Source: CAWCDJ01 sp963836015
GTDB lineage: Bacteria; Acidobacteriota; Terriglobia; Bryobacterales; Bryobacteraceae
Direction of reading: 5' to 3'
DNA: 64,000 nucleotides
Assembly (NCBI GenBank): GCA_963836015.1
Contig: CAWIIF010000007.1
Span: 146,034-210,033, forward strand
In this document: piece after piece, positions 8,938-16,645 of the stretch
Position numbering within the stretch: the stretch's first letter is position 1
Layout of the letters: each line of letters starts with the position of its first letter
Notes under the pieces: model-generated
Seen by the model: only the letters and a program-made list of their open reading frames with translations
Told to the model about the DNA's origin: nothing
Databases searched by the model: none
Translations under genes and position numbers: made by a program

Positions 8938-10116
8938 ATGAAGAAGCTCAACGTCGGAATGGTGGGCTATGGATTCATGGGGCGGACGCACTCCAACGCG
9001 TTCCGCCAGGTGAACCATTTCTTCAACCTGCCTTACGAGCCGGTCCTCAAAGCAGTATGTGCCCGCAACGCCGAGCGTGCCGGGGCATTCGCGGCACAGT
9101 GGGGCTTCGAGACCGTGGAAACGGACTGGCGGAAACTGGTCGAGTCCAAAGAGATCGACCTGATCGATATCGCCAGCCCCAACGATACTCACGCCGAGAT
9201 CGCGATCGCGGCGGCCAAAGCCGGCAAGATGGTGATGTGCGAGAAGCCGCTGGGCCGCAACGCCGTGGAATCGGAGGCGATGACGCAGGCGGTGGCGGCG
9301 GCCGGCGTAGCGAACATGGTGTGGTACAACTACCGCCGCGTCCCCGCCGTGACGTTCGCGAGGCAGCTGATCGACGAGGGACGGCTCGGGAAGATCTTCC
9401 ACTACCGCGCCAAGTTCCTGCAGGATTGGACCATCTCGAGCGACCTGCCGCAGGGCGGGGAAGGCCTGTGGCGCCTGGATGTGAAGGTCGCGGGAAGCGG
9501 CGTGACCGGCGACCTGCTGGCGCACTGCATCGACACAGCCTTGTGGCTGAACGGCGGGATCGAGGAGGTTTCGGCCATGACCGAGACTTTCATCAAGAGC
9601 CGCAAGCACAACCTGACCGGGAAGGTGGAGCCGGTAGGCATCGACGATGCCAGCCTTTTTCTGGCGCGGTTCGAGAACGGCTCGCTGGCGACTTTCGAAG
9701 CCACCCGCTATGCGCGCGGCCACAAGGCGCTGTACACGCTGGAGATCAATGGCGAGCACGCGTCCATCGCCTGGGACCTGCACGATCTGCACCGGTTGCA
9801 GTTCTTCGATCACAAAGACCAGGGCCGCACACGCGGGTGGAAGAGCATCCACATCACCGATGGCGACCATCCTTATATGAAGCACTGGTGGGTGCCCGGC
9901 CTGCAGATCGGGTACGAGCACACGTTCATACACCAGGCGGCGGATTTCCTGGCGGCCCTGGGCGAAGGGAAGAGCGCGGCGCCGGACTTCGCCGAAGCTC
10001 TGCGGACCGACTATGTCACGGACGCCGTGCTGGAATCGGCCGCGAATCGAAACTGGGTCAAGGTCCGCGCGGCCGAAGCCGCACGGGCCGGGGGAGGCAA
10101 AGACGGAAATGCGTAA
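8938..10116 (+). CDS. Gfo/Idh/MocA-family NAD(P)-dependent sugar oxidoreductase
   Basis: 392 residues. The Rossmann motif GYGFMG (residues 9-14) is near the N-terminus, and the family's CEKPLGRN has the active-site Lys103. The catalytic-region string GSGVTGDLLAHCIDTALWL carries the D-x3-H pattern of this family. The enzyme should oxidise or reduce a sugar hydroxyl/keto group, often at C3, with NAD(P). The ATG at 8938 is one base after the previous stop, so translation is coupled. An upstream in-frame ATG at 8905 lies inside the isomerase gene and is not preferred. The protein is cytoplasmic. Confidence 0.88.
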   Translation: MKKLNVGMVGYGFMGRTHSNAFRQVNHFFNLPYEPVLKAVCARNAERAGAFAAQWGFETVETDWRKLVESKEIDLIDIASPNDTHAEIAIAAAKAGKMVMCEKPLGRNAVESEAMTQAVAAAGVANMVWYNYRRVPAVTFARQLIDEGRLGKIFHYRAKFLQDWTISSDLPQGGEGLWRLDVKVAGSGVTGDLLAHCIDTALWLNGGIEEVSAMTETFIKSRKHNLTGKVEPVGIDDASLFLARFENGSLATFEATRYARGHKALYTLEINGEHASIAWDLHDLHRLQFFDHKDQGRTRGWKSIHITDGDHPYMKHWWVPGLQIGYEHTFIHQAADFLAALGEGKSAAPDFAEALRTDYVTDAVLESAANRNWVKVRAAEAARAGGGKDGNA

Positions 10117-10810
10117 TCTCACCTTGATACTACTTTTGACCGCCGGCGCTTATGCCCAGCGAGGGCCCGTGATTCCGCCGCTCGAAGAAAGCGGCTACCA
10201 GCAGATCTTCGACGGCAGGTCGCTGAGCGGTTGGGATGGCGACCCCGAGTTCTGGCGCATCGAGAACGGCGAGATCGTCGGCCAGACCACCACCGAGAAA
10301 CAGCCGAAACAGAACACCTTCCTGATCTGGCGCGGCGGCAGCCCGGCGAATTTCGAGCTGAAGCTCGAATTCCACCTGACCGGCTTCAATAGCGGCATCC
10401 AGTTTCGCAGTATCGAGCTTCCCGACATCAAGTGGGCCATGAAAGGCTACCAGGCCGATATGGACGGTGAGCAGCGCTACACCGGCCAGATCTACGAAGA
10501 GCGCGGGCGCGGCTTCCTGGCGATGCGCGGCCAGTTCACTTATATCGGGGACGGCAAGAAACCGGCCCTGGTCGGTTCACTGGGAGACGGCAACCAGCTC
10601 AAAGAACTTATTCACGCTGACGGCTGGAACGACCTGCACCTGATTGCGCGCGGCAACACGCTGGTGCAATTGCTGAACGGCCGTGTGATGAGCATGTTGA
10701 TCGACGACGATACGGCCGGCCGGAAAATGGACGGATTGATCGGAATCCAGGTGCACAAGGGGCCTCCGATGAAGATCGAGGTGCGGAATATCCGCATCAA
10801 GAAACTGTAA
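10109..10810 (+). CDS. DUF1080 (3-keto-disaccharide hydrolase family) secreted protein
   Basis: 233 residues with a short signal peptide (MRNLTLILLLTAGAYAQ). The body is the concanavalin-like DUF1080 domain: YQQIFDGRSLSGWDGD, FWRIENGEIVGQTTTEK, FNSGIQFRS, and YTGQIYEERGRGFLAMRGQ. This family is annotated as 3-keto-disaccharide hydrolase. It would release 3-keto sugars from glycosides outside the inner membrane, matching the oxidoreductase and isomerase genes just upstream. It overlaps the previous gene by 8 bases, and the next start is 8 bases after its stop. A paralogue with a long low-complexity insert is at 12867. Confidence 0.85.
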   Translation: MRNLTLILLLTAGAYAQRGPVIPPLEESGYQQIFDGRSLSGWDGDPEFWRIENGEIVGQTTTEKQPKQNTFLIWRGGSPANFELKLEFHLTGFNSGIQFRSIELPDIKWAMKGYQADMDGEQRYTGQIYEERGRGFLAMRGQFTYIGDGKKPALVGSLGDGNQLKELIHADGWNDLHLIARGNTLVQLLNGRVMSMLIDDDTAGRKMDGLIGIQVHKGPPMKIEVRNIRIKKL

Positions 10811-10818
10811 GTTCAAGA

Positions 10819-11865
10819 ATGCCGAGCATTAAGAAAGTGGCGGAGCTGGCCGGCGTATCGGTCGGCACGGTGTCGCACGTAATCACGGGCTCGGTCCCGG
10901 TCAGCGAGCCGCTGCGCGTCAAGGTGCAGGCCGCCATTCAGAAGCTCAATTATCACCCCAACCACGTTGCCCGCAGCCTGAAAACCAGCAAGACCCGGAC
11001 ACTCGGAATCATCGTTCCGGACATGACCATTTCGTTCTTCCCGCAGGTGATCCGCGGCGCGGAGCTGGCGGCGCGGAAGCGCGGCTATTCCCTGATCGCG
11101 GTCAATTCCGACGACGATGCCGAGCGCCAGAAGGAGCTGCTCTCGCTGCTGCGGTCGCAGCGGGTGGAAGGGATTCTGCTGGTGGTCGCGTCGGCGCCCA
11201 CACCGGTCGGCCAACTTTCCCGGATGATCGACGCGGGCATTCCGGTGGTGTGCCTCGACCGCATTCCGGACCGCGTTCCGGTCGATTCCGTCTCGCTCGA
11301 AGATCTGGATGCGGCCAAGATGGCTGTAGATCACCTGCTCGAAATGGGGAGCCGGCGCATCGCGATTGTCACCGGACCGCTCTCCCTCAAGAACGAGCGG
11401 CGCCGCCTGGTGGGTTACCGGAGGGCGCTGGAGCTTGCCGGGATTCCTCGGGAAGACAGCCTGGTGTGGCAGGGCAACCTTCGTCCCGAGGATGTGGCGG
11501 CGATGTGCCGCGGCCGGCTGACCAACGGGACCGCCCGGCCCGACGCCGTCTTCTGCACCAACGGCCCGACCGGTCTCGGGGTCTTGCGCGCGTTCCGCGA
11601 TTGCGGCCTCAAGACCCCCGAGGACGTTGCCTTCGTGACCTTCGATGAACTGGCGGTGGACGACCTGTTTTCTCCTTCGATCACCACAGTGGTGCAGCCG
11701 GCCTGCGATATCGGGCGCCGGGCCGCGGAGATTCTGCTCGACCGCATCGAGGGAAGGCTGACGGACGAAGAGAAATCGACGGTTCGTTTACCGGCGATGC
11801 TCAAGATCCGCGGGTCTTCCGCTAGGCCGGCATCTCCAACGACTCGGGAATTGCGTCCGTGCTGA
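10819..11865 (+). CDS. LacI-family transcriptional regulator
   Basis: 348 residues. The helix-turn-helix (residues 5-24, KVAELAGVSVGTVSHVI) and hinge (NHVARSLKT) are canonical LacI. A periplasmic-binding-protein-like sensor follows (TLGIIVPDMTISFFPQVIRG, then GILLVVASA, DRIPDRVPVDSV, FCTNGPTGLGV, FVTFDELAVDDLFSPSITTV). It is the last gene of the isomerase operon, so it would control its own expression. The probable targets are the three operators at 7832, 18345 and 24968. The last 44 bases overlap the end of the convergent gene at 11822, which gives an unusual Pro/Arg tail. Confidence 0.93.
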   Translation: MPSIKKVAELAGVSVGTVSHVITGSVPVSEPLRVKVQAAIQKLNYHPNHVARSLKTSKTRTLGIIVPDMTISFFPQVIRGAELAARKRGYSLIAVNSDDDAERQKELLSLLRSQRVEGILLVVASAPTPVGQLSRMIDAGIPVVCLDRIPDRVPVDSVSLEDLDAAKMAVDHLLEMGSRRIAIVTGPLSLKNERRRLVGYRRALELAGIPREDSLVWQGNLRPEDVAAMCRGRLTNGTARPDAVFCTNGPTGLGVLRAFRDCGLKTPEDVAFVTFDELAVDDLFSPSITTVVQPACDIGRRAAEILLDRIEGRLTDEEKSTVRLPAMLKIRGSSARPASPTTRELRPC

Positions 11866-12865
11866 CCGCGACTGCCCAGTAATGCGCTTCAATCCGGCTT
11901 TTGGCCGGCAGCCAGCGATATGCGGGAACCCCGAACATGCTGCCCCGGTCGATCATCAGGCGGCGCGATTCGGGAACCGGCGAGACGCCGAACTCCATGC
12001 CGCGAGTGATGGTGTTGCCGCACCACGGAGCGCCGGCGCGGCTGTGATTCTCTTCCCAAATGCCCATCCAGGGGAAATCGGCCCGCTTCCAGACGTATCC
12101 GAACGCCAGCTTCAGGCCGGGGTGGAAGGCGGCAAAGAAGGCGTCGTCGCGTCCGGGATCCATCAGGTGTGTGGTGAACGCACTCGAAATCGGTGCATCG
12201 GTGAAGACGCGTAGATCGGCGACGCCTTGGGTAGAACGAGGCGCCATGGGCCAGTCAAAATCGGCGCCGGCTTTCAGATAGTCGCCCGCGCCGAAGTCGT
12301 TCTCGTATACCCGCGAGCGCGTTGCCGAGGCACGGAACTCGGTGACGCCGCGCTCCAGAAAGGGAGGGCCGAGAGTTACATGTTGGGTCCACGCAATCGG
12401 CCGATCGCAGACGGAGAGGTTCGCGACCTCTTCGCGGATGCGCACGGCGCGGCCATGAATCTCGATAGAGCGGCTGAATCTCAACTCCGCAGTTGGCAGG
12501 ATCGCGCTTTGGAAGAGGCGGCCTGCCTCTTCCCACACGGTGTAGGCCGCGACCGAGCCTTCACCGTGGACGGTCATACCGGCGGCCGCCTCTTCGGAAG
12601 ATGGTCCGCCGAAAAGGTCGAGACACAGGTTGTGGCCCATGATTCCGGCGAGCAGTTTGGCCTCCGCCCCCTCGCCATACGCGGTGCCGGCCGGGTCGAA
12701 GGCCGATGGCTCGATCGACGGCCAGGGGGGAACCCACAGCGGATTTACGCCGGTCTGCTTATCGAAGATCTCGGCGATATGCCCGCCTTCTCGCGTGACC
12801 GTCACGCGCAAATGTTCGTTCTCGATTTGAGCGGCGCGGCGGCCCCGGTAATTGGATTCCGGCAT
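11822..12865 (-). CDS. Aldose-1-epimerase-like (galactose-mutarotase fold) protein
   Basis: 347 residues without a signal peptide. The N-terminus (IENEHLRVTVTREGGHIAEIFDKQTGVNPLW) is the first beta unit of mutarotase-like supersandwich proteins, with matching later strands (RIREEVANLS, WTQHVTLGPPFLERG, FAAFHPGLKLAFGYVWKR). The His of TQHVTLG sits where this superfamily often has an active-site His. It is the last gene of the minus-strand operon, one base after the DUF1080 gene. It may process the anomeric state of sugars produced by the operon, or be a non-catalytic sugar binder. Confidence 0.65.
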   Translation of the reverse strand: MPESNYRGRRAAQIENEHLRVTVTREGGHIAEIFDKQTGVNPLWVPPWPSIEPSAFDPAGTAYGEGAEAKLLAGIMGHNLCLDLFGGPSSEEAAAGMTVHGEGSVAAYTVWEEAGRLFQSAILPTAELRFSRSIEIHGRAVRIREEVANLSVCDRPIAWTQHVTLGPPFLERGVTEFRASATRSRVYENDFGAGDYLKAGADFDWPMAPRSTQGVADLRVFTDAPISSAFTTHLMDPGRDDAFFAAFHPGLKLAFGYVWKRADFPWMGIWEENHSRAGAPWCGNTITRGMEFGVSPVPESRRLMIDRGSMFGVPAYRWLPAKSRIEAHYWAVAVSTDAIPESLEMPA

Positions 12866-12866
12866 C

Positions 12867-13796
12867 TTACTCCGTCTTGATCCAGATATTACGGAAACTC
12901 ACCTTACCCGTGCCCTCGATCTGAAGGCCGATGTAACCGTTCTTCCTGAACTTCGTCGGGTCGTCATCCAGGAAGACCGACATCACGTGCCCGTTGATGA
13001 TGTGGATCATCTCGTCACCGTGGGCAATGATGTGGATCTGATTCCAGCTATTGATTTTGACATAGCCGCCCAGCGCTTCGGAGTCCCCCAGTACGGCGAG
13101 CAGGCGTGGATGCTTGCCTTCTTCGGCGCGGACCACCTGGCCGCGCCAGGCGACGATGCCGCGTGAAGTGCCGCCCTCGTAGTATTGGCCCGAATAGCGG
13201 TTCGTGCCGTCGAAATCGGCTTGGGGGCCTCCGAGGTTCCACTTCGCATTAGCCGCCATGTTCGGCGTGCCGCGCGGCTTGCCGCTGGGGCACGGACCGG
13301 CGGGACTCCGTCCTCCAAAGCCCGCGCGGCCGCCGCGCCCATTCGGCCCGCCCGGTCCACCCGGCGCGCCGCGGCCCTGCCCCGGCTCTTGTATGAAGCT
13401 GCGATACTGGATGCCGCTGTTGATTCCCGGCCCTTCGCCGCGCAACTCGGCTTTCAGCTCGAAATCGCCAGGCTGGCCGCCCTGCCAGATCAGATAGGTG
13501 GTGCCGGTGGGATCCTCGCAGGTGGACTCGGCAACGATAGCGCCGTTCTCGACGTGCCAGATTTCCTTGTTGCCGTCCCAGCCGTTGAGGGTCTGGCCGT
13601 CGAACATGGACTTCCAGCCGGTGTGATCCTCGAAATCGATGGGATCGGGTTGAGTGAATCCGCCAAAGCCGCGACCGCCGCGTCCGGCCTGCGGCGCCGC
13701 CTGGGTAGGCTGCTGGGGATGCGCGGGCACGGCGACCAGCGCGGAGAAGACGGCAGCGCAGACGACTGCCTTCAGACTTGCGTAACGATGAATCAT
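12867..13796 (-). CDS. DUF1080 family secreted protein with Gly/Pro-rich insert
   Basis: 309 residues with a signal peptide (cleavage near residue 28, AHPQQ). The DUF1080 motifs are WKSMFDGQTLNGWDGN, IWHVENGAIVAES, GINSGIQYRS, YSGQYYEGG and GIVAWRGQV. It is therefore a paralogue of the 10109 gene, but residues 138-182 form a Gly/Arg/Pro-rich loop (GRGAPGGPGGPNGRGG) absent there. Residues 35-48 are also Gly-rich. The likely role is hydrolysis of oxidised (3-keto) glycosides in the periplasm or outside. It is the fifth gene of the six-gene operon starting at 18196. Confidence 0.85.
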   Translation of the reverse strand: MIHRYASLKAVVCAAVFSALVAVPAHPQQPTQAAPQAGRGGRGFGGFTQPDPIDFEDHTGWKSMFDGQTLNGWDGNKEIWHVENGAIVAESTCEDPTGTTYLIWQGGQPGDFELKAELRGEGPGINSGIQYRSFIQEPGQGRGAPGGPGGPNGRGGRAGFGGRSPAGPCPSGKPRGTPNMAANAKWNLGGPQADFDGTNRYSGQYYEGGTSRGIVAWRGQVVRAEEGKHPRLLAVLGDSEALGGYVKINSWNQIHIIAHGDEMIHIINGHVMSVFLDDDPTKFRKNGYIGLQIEGTGKVSFRNIWIKTE

Positions 13797-13815
13797 GGCG
13801 ACTCCCGCGGAACGC

Positions 13816-14277
13816 CTAGAAAACCAGGCGATCCTTCTTGGCTTCGATCTTGGCGACGTCTATGCCGGGAACCTTTTCGAGGTCCTCGATCGACTTGAAG
13901 GGGCCGTGCTCTTCGCGGTACTTGATAATCGCGGCGGCTTGCGAGCGCCGGAGCGTCAGAGCGCTTTCAAACTCGATTTGCCGGGCGGTATTGACGTGGA
14001 GGGGAGGCATCTCGTCCGCGGGGAAGTGCGCGGCGAGATAGGCGGTCACGGCCTGGAGGTCCGCGTCGGAAGCTTTCGCCCCGAGAGTCACCATCTTATT
14101 CACGGTTGCCTCCCAGCCGGCCCGGTCCTGGCGAAGGGAAACGGAGCGGGCGAGCTCATGGCACTGCGTGCAGACCTTCTGCGTTTCGGCCTTGCCGGGC
14201 CCGTCCGGCAACTGCTGAGACCAGGCGCTCACCGCGGCCAGCGCCGCGGCCGTACCGAGTAAACGAATTAACGGCAT
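13816..14277 (-). CDS. Small c-type cytochrome fused to a helix-hairpin-helix domain
   Basis: 153 residues with a signal peptide (cleavage after AWSQ, about residue 21). Residues 25-90 form a minimal class-I cytochrome c: heme site Cys36-Thr-Gln-Cys39-His40, helix GWEATVNKMVTLG, and a possible axial Met (Met90 in MPPL, or Met62). Residues 95-150 match a ComEA-like helix-hairpin-helix pair (VNTARQIEFES, AIIKYREEHGPFKSIEDLEK, VPGIDVAKIEAKKDRL). It lies 21 bases after the PQQ-like propeller at 14299, an obvious electron donor. Heme attachment is inferred from CxxCH. What the hairpin domain binds in the periplasm is unknown. Confidence 0.82.
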   Translation of the reverse strand: MPLIRLLGTAAALAAVSAWSQQLPDGPGKAETQKVCTQCHELARSVSLRQDRAGWEATVNKMVTLGAKASDADLQAVTAYLAAHFPADEMPPLHVNTARQIEFESALTLRRSQAAAIIKYREEHGPFKSIEDLEKVPGIDVAKIEAKKDRLVF

Positions 14278-14298
14278 AGGTTCGATTGCTCTCCCGGA

Positions 14299-15852
14299 TT
14301 AGTGCTCGATGGGGAAGCCGAAGGCGTACAGTTTGCCGTCGGCCGCTCCCAGGTACAACTGGCTCCCGCCCGCTGATAATCCACCGCTCGGGACGTAGGA
14401 TCCGATGCTGTTGCCGCTGTTCCACAGTTCTTTCCCGGTGGACGGATCGAGCGCATAGAGCACCGCGGGCGACGACGGATTGCCCCCGGCCAGGGCGAAG
14501 ACCACGCCGTTGACGATCATGGGCGGAAGGGGCGCAACGATCTCGCGCGATGTCCAGCCCGGCTCGAGTGCCGGTGCGCCGTTCCGGTCCACGACCTTCC
14601 AGGCGGCGATCGCACTTCCGGCCGGTGACAGGATCCAACGCGTGTGGCTCGAATCCTCCCAGCTCGCCAGTGCGGTCCCAGTCGCCTTCGAGTTGCCATC
14701 CGTGACGGAAAGCGGAGTCTTGTGATCAGCGCCGCCGAGCGACGCGGTGTCGAGGAGGTGCAAGCGCCCGTCGCGAGTGGCGGCGGCAGCCAGGAGCTTG
14801 TCCTTGTACTCGAAGATCACGGGCGAAGAGGTGAACTCGCTAGAGGCGGCATACCAGCCTTTGGGCTGCAGAGTCTTGGCGTCGAGCGCCACGAGGGAAT
14901 TGGAGTGGTCGGAGGAACCGGCGCCGGTGGATACATAGAGGGTGCCTTCGGGGTCGAACGCGATACCGGCGGAACCAGCCACGGAGCCTTTCCAACTGGA
15001 GGCCTCCTTGCTCTCCAGGTCGAGCGCCCAGACGCCCTCCGGAGCACTGCCGCAACCCTTAGTGGTAACCGCGTAGGCCACGTCGTCCGCAACAATCAGG
15101 CCGCTCGAATTTGCGTTGGGAGGGAGGAACTTGAGCGCCGGCTGGGGCTCCTGGCCGTTGGACACCAGCATCGAGTGCAGCAATCCGTCACCGGTGAGCG
15201 CGTATACATAGCTCGGCCCGCGGGTAAAGGCATTGGGTGCGGGCCTGCGGGTTGGTCGACCTCCACTGCGCCCGGCGCGGCCCGCGGCCGGCGGCGGCAT
15301 GGGGCGGCGCATGGAAGCCTCCTCGAGGTTCGGGGCGCCCTGGTTGGGCTGGCCGACAGCACCGCGGGCGTAGGCGCCACGGCCTCCGCGGCCGGTGCCT
15401 CCGCCGGTCGCGATCTCGAGGCTGGTCGGGCGCGAAAGCTGGGTGATCGAAGCCGCGCAGGGAGAAGAGCCGCCGCCCGCGAGGTGCATCGTCCACTCGA
15501 CTCGCGAGATGTCCGTATCGACAGCGTAGACGCTATTGGACAGGCCGCCCAGGAAAGCCAGGCTGCGGAAGCCGCGATATCCGATGTAGAAGTTGAGCAG
15601 CACGGCGTCGGTCAAGGGGTTCGCGGCCTTCTGCGCTTTGATGAGATCCACCTTCCAGATCATCTGAAAGCCCGGCTTCTGGAGGCTTTCCAGGGAGATC
15701 TTCGGATCCGACCGGACCCAGGACGAGCGTTGGGCATCGTAGCCGCTGGTCGTCCAGTCTCCGCCTCCGCGGCTGTACTGAGCGTATACGAGGGCCGTGC
15801 CCAACAAGGCGACCCCAACCGGGATCATGACGGCCGCAACTTTTCGCATCAC
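14299..15852 (-). CDS. PQQ-type beta-propeller protein
   Basis: 517 residues with a signal peptide (MMRKVAAVMIPVGVALLGTALVYAQ). Several propeller blades end in repeats of the VYALDxxTGxxLW type (SVYAVDTDISRVEW, VLYALDPSTGKELWNSGNS, KLYAFGFP). Residues 148-211 are a Gly/Arg/Pro-rich low-complexity insert between blades. The protein resembles the propeller of quinoprotein dehydrogenases, but I cannot confirm a full set of PQQ and Ca ligands. The gene lies between the SGNH-fold gene (34 bases) and the cytochrome gene (21 bases), so periplasmic oxidation of a sugar or alcohol with that cytochrome as acceptor is a reasonable inference. Confidence 0.75.
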   Translation of the reverse strand: MMRKVAAVMIPVGVALLGTALVYAQYSRGGGDWTTSGYDAQRSSWVRSDPKISLESLQKPGFQMIWKVDLIKAQKAANPLTDAVLLNFYIGYRGFRSLAFLGGLSNSVYAVDTDISRVEWTMHLAGGGSSPCAASITQLSRPTSLEIATGGGTGRGGRGAYARGAVGQPNQGAPNLEEASMRRPMPPPAAGRAGRSGGRPTRRPAPNAFTRGPSYVYALTGDGLLHSMLVSNGQEPQPALKFLPPNANSSGLIVADDVAYAVTTKGCGSAPEGVWALDLESKEASSWKGSVAGSAGIAFDPEGTLYVSTGAGSSDHSNSLVALDAKTLQPKGWYAASSEFTSSPVIFEYKDKLLAAAATRDGRLHLLDTASLGGADHKTPLSVTDGNSKATGTALASWEDSSHTRWILSPAGSAIAAWKVVDRNGAPALEPGWTSREIVAPLPPMIVNGVVFALAGGNPSSPAVLYALDPSTGKELWNSGNSIGSYVPSGGLSAGGSQLYLGAADGKLYAFGFPIEH

Positions 15853-15886
15853 CGAACTCCTTTCCGATTCGCTTCAGAAATCCTGC

Positions 15887-16642
15887 TTACTTACTCGCGA
15901 GCGCCTGGGTGATCGCTTGTTCCGCCAGGGGAGCCATCGCACGGTAACCCGCGTCATTGGGGAGTAACCCATCGACCGTCATCTCTTTCCTGAAATCGCG
16001 GCCGTTGGCCAGAGCCGAGTAATAGTTCAGATAGACGGAGCCGCTCTCCGCGGCATATCTCTTGATCCAGCCGTTCAGGCCGATGATTTTTCCCTGGGGC
16101 CGGAGTCCCGTTTGCTTGGTAAAGCAATCGCACACGGGAGTGACGGACGCCAATACCACGCGGATGCCGTTGGCCTTGGCGAGTTCCACCATCGACATGA
16201 TGTTTTCCGCCATCATGCCTTCGGTGGATGGGCCAGTGACCGAGGCTAAATCGTTGGTCCCTCCCTGGATCACGACCACTTTCGGCTTGAGCGAAATCAC
16301 GTCCTGGCGGAAACGGATGAGCATCTGCTCGGTGGTTTGGTTCTCGATGCCGCGATTGATGTAAGGCTTGCCGGGGAAGAACTTCGCCTCGCCGGCGCCC
16401 CAGCGTTCGGTCAACTGATCTCCGAGAAATACAACGCGATTCTCGCCAGGCGCCGGGGGGCGGATCTCCGTGTCTTCGCTGCCGTACCGGTTTAGCCCGC
16501 CAAAATCGCCGATCAGTTTACGCTCCTTGATCAACTGATTTTCCAGGGTCTTGATGGTTTCAGCCGGGTCGGGCGGTTGCGCAGCGCCGAGAAAACCCAG
16601 CGTGAACAGCCCTGCCAGCGCACTGATGGCCGCACGTCTCAT
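15887..16642 (-). CDS. SGNH-hydrolase-fold protein lacking catalytic Ser and His
   Basis: 251 residues with a signal peptide (cleavage near AAQ22). The SGNH/GDSL blocks are all recognisable: block I VVFLGDQLTERWG, block II NRGIENQTTEQ (Gly99), block III QGGTNDLA (Asn130), block V DGLLPNDAGYRAMA. Block I has Gln76 where the nucleophilic Ser of GDS should be, and block V has Leu227 where the catalytic His of DxxHPN should be. The frame and the rest of the fold are intact. It is thus probably a non-hydrolytic, perhaps carbohydrate-binding, relative. It sits between two PQQ-like propeller genes, with a 3-base gap to the upstream one. Confidence 0.85.
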   Translation of the reverse strand: MRRAAISALAGLFTLGFLGAAQPPDPAETIKTLENQLIKERKLIGDFGGLNRYGSEDTEIRPPAPGENRVVFLGDQLTERWGAGEAKFFPGKPYINRGIENQTTEQMLIRFRQDVISLKPKVVVIQGGTNDLASVTGPSTEGMMAENIMSMVELAKANGIRVVLASVTPVCDCFTKQTGLRPQGKIIGLNGWIKRYAAESGSVYLNYYSALANGRDFRKEMTVDGLLPNDAGYRAMAPLAEQAITQALASK

Positions 16643-16645
16643 GAG

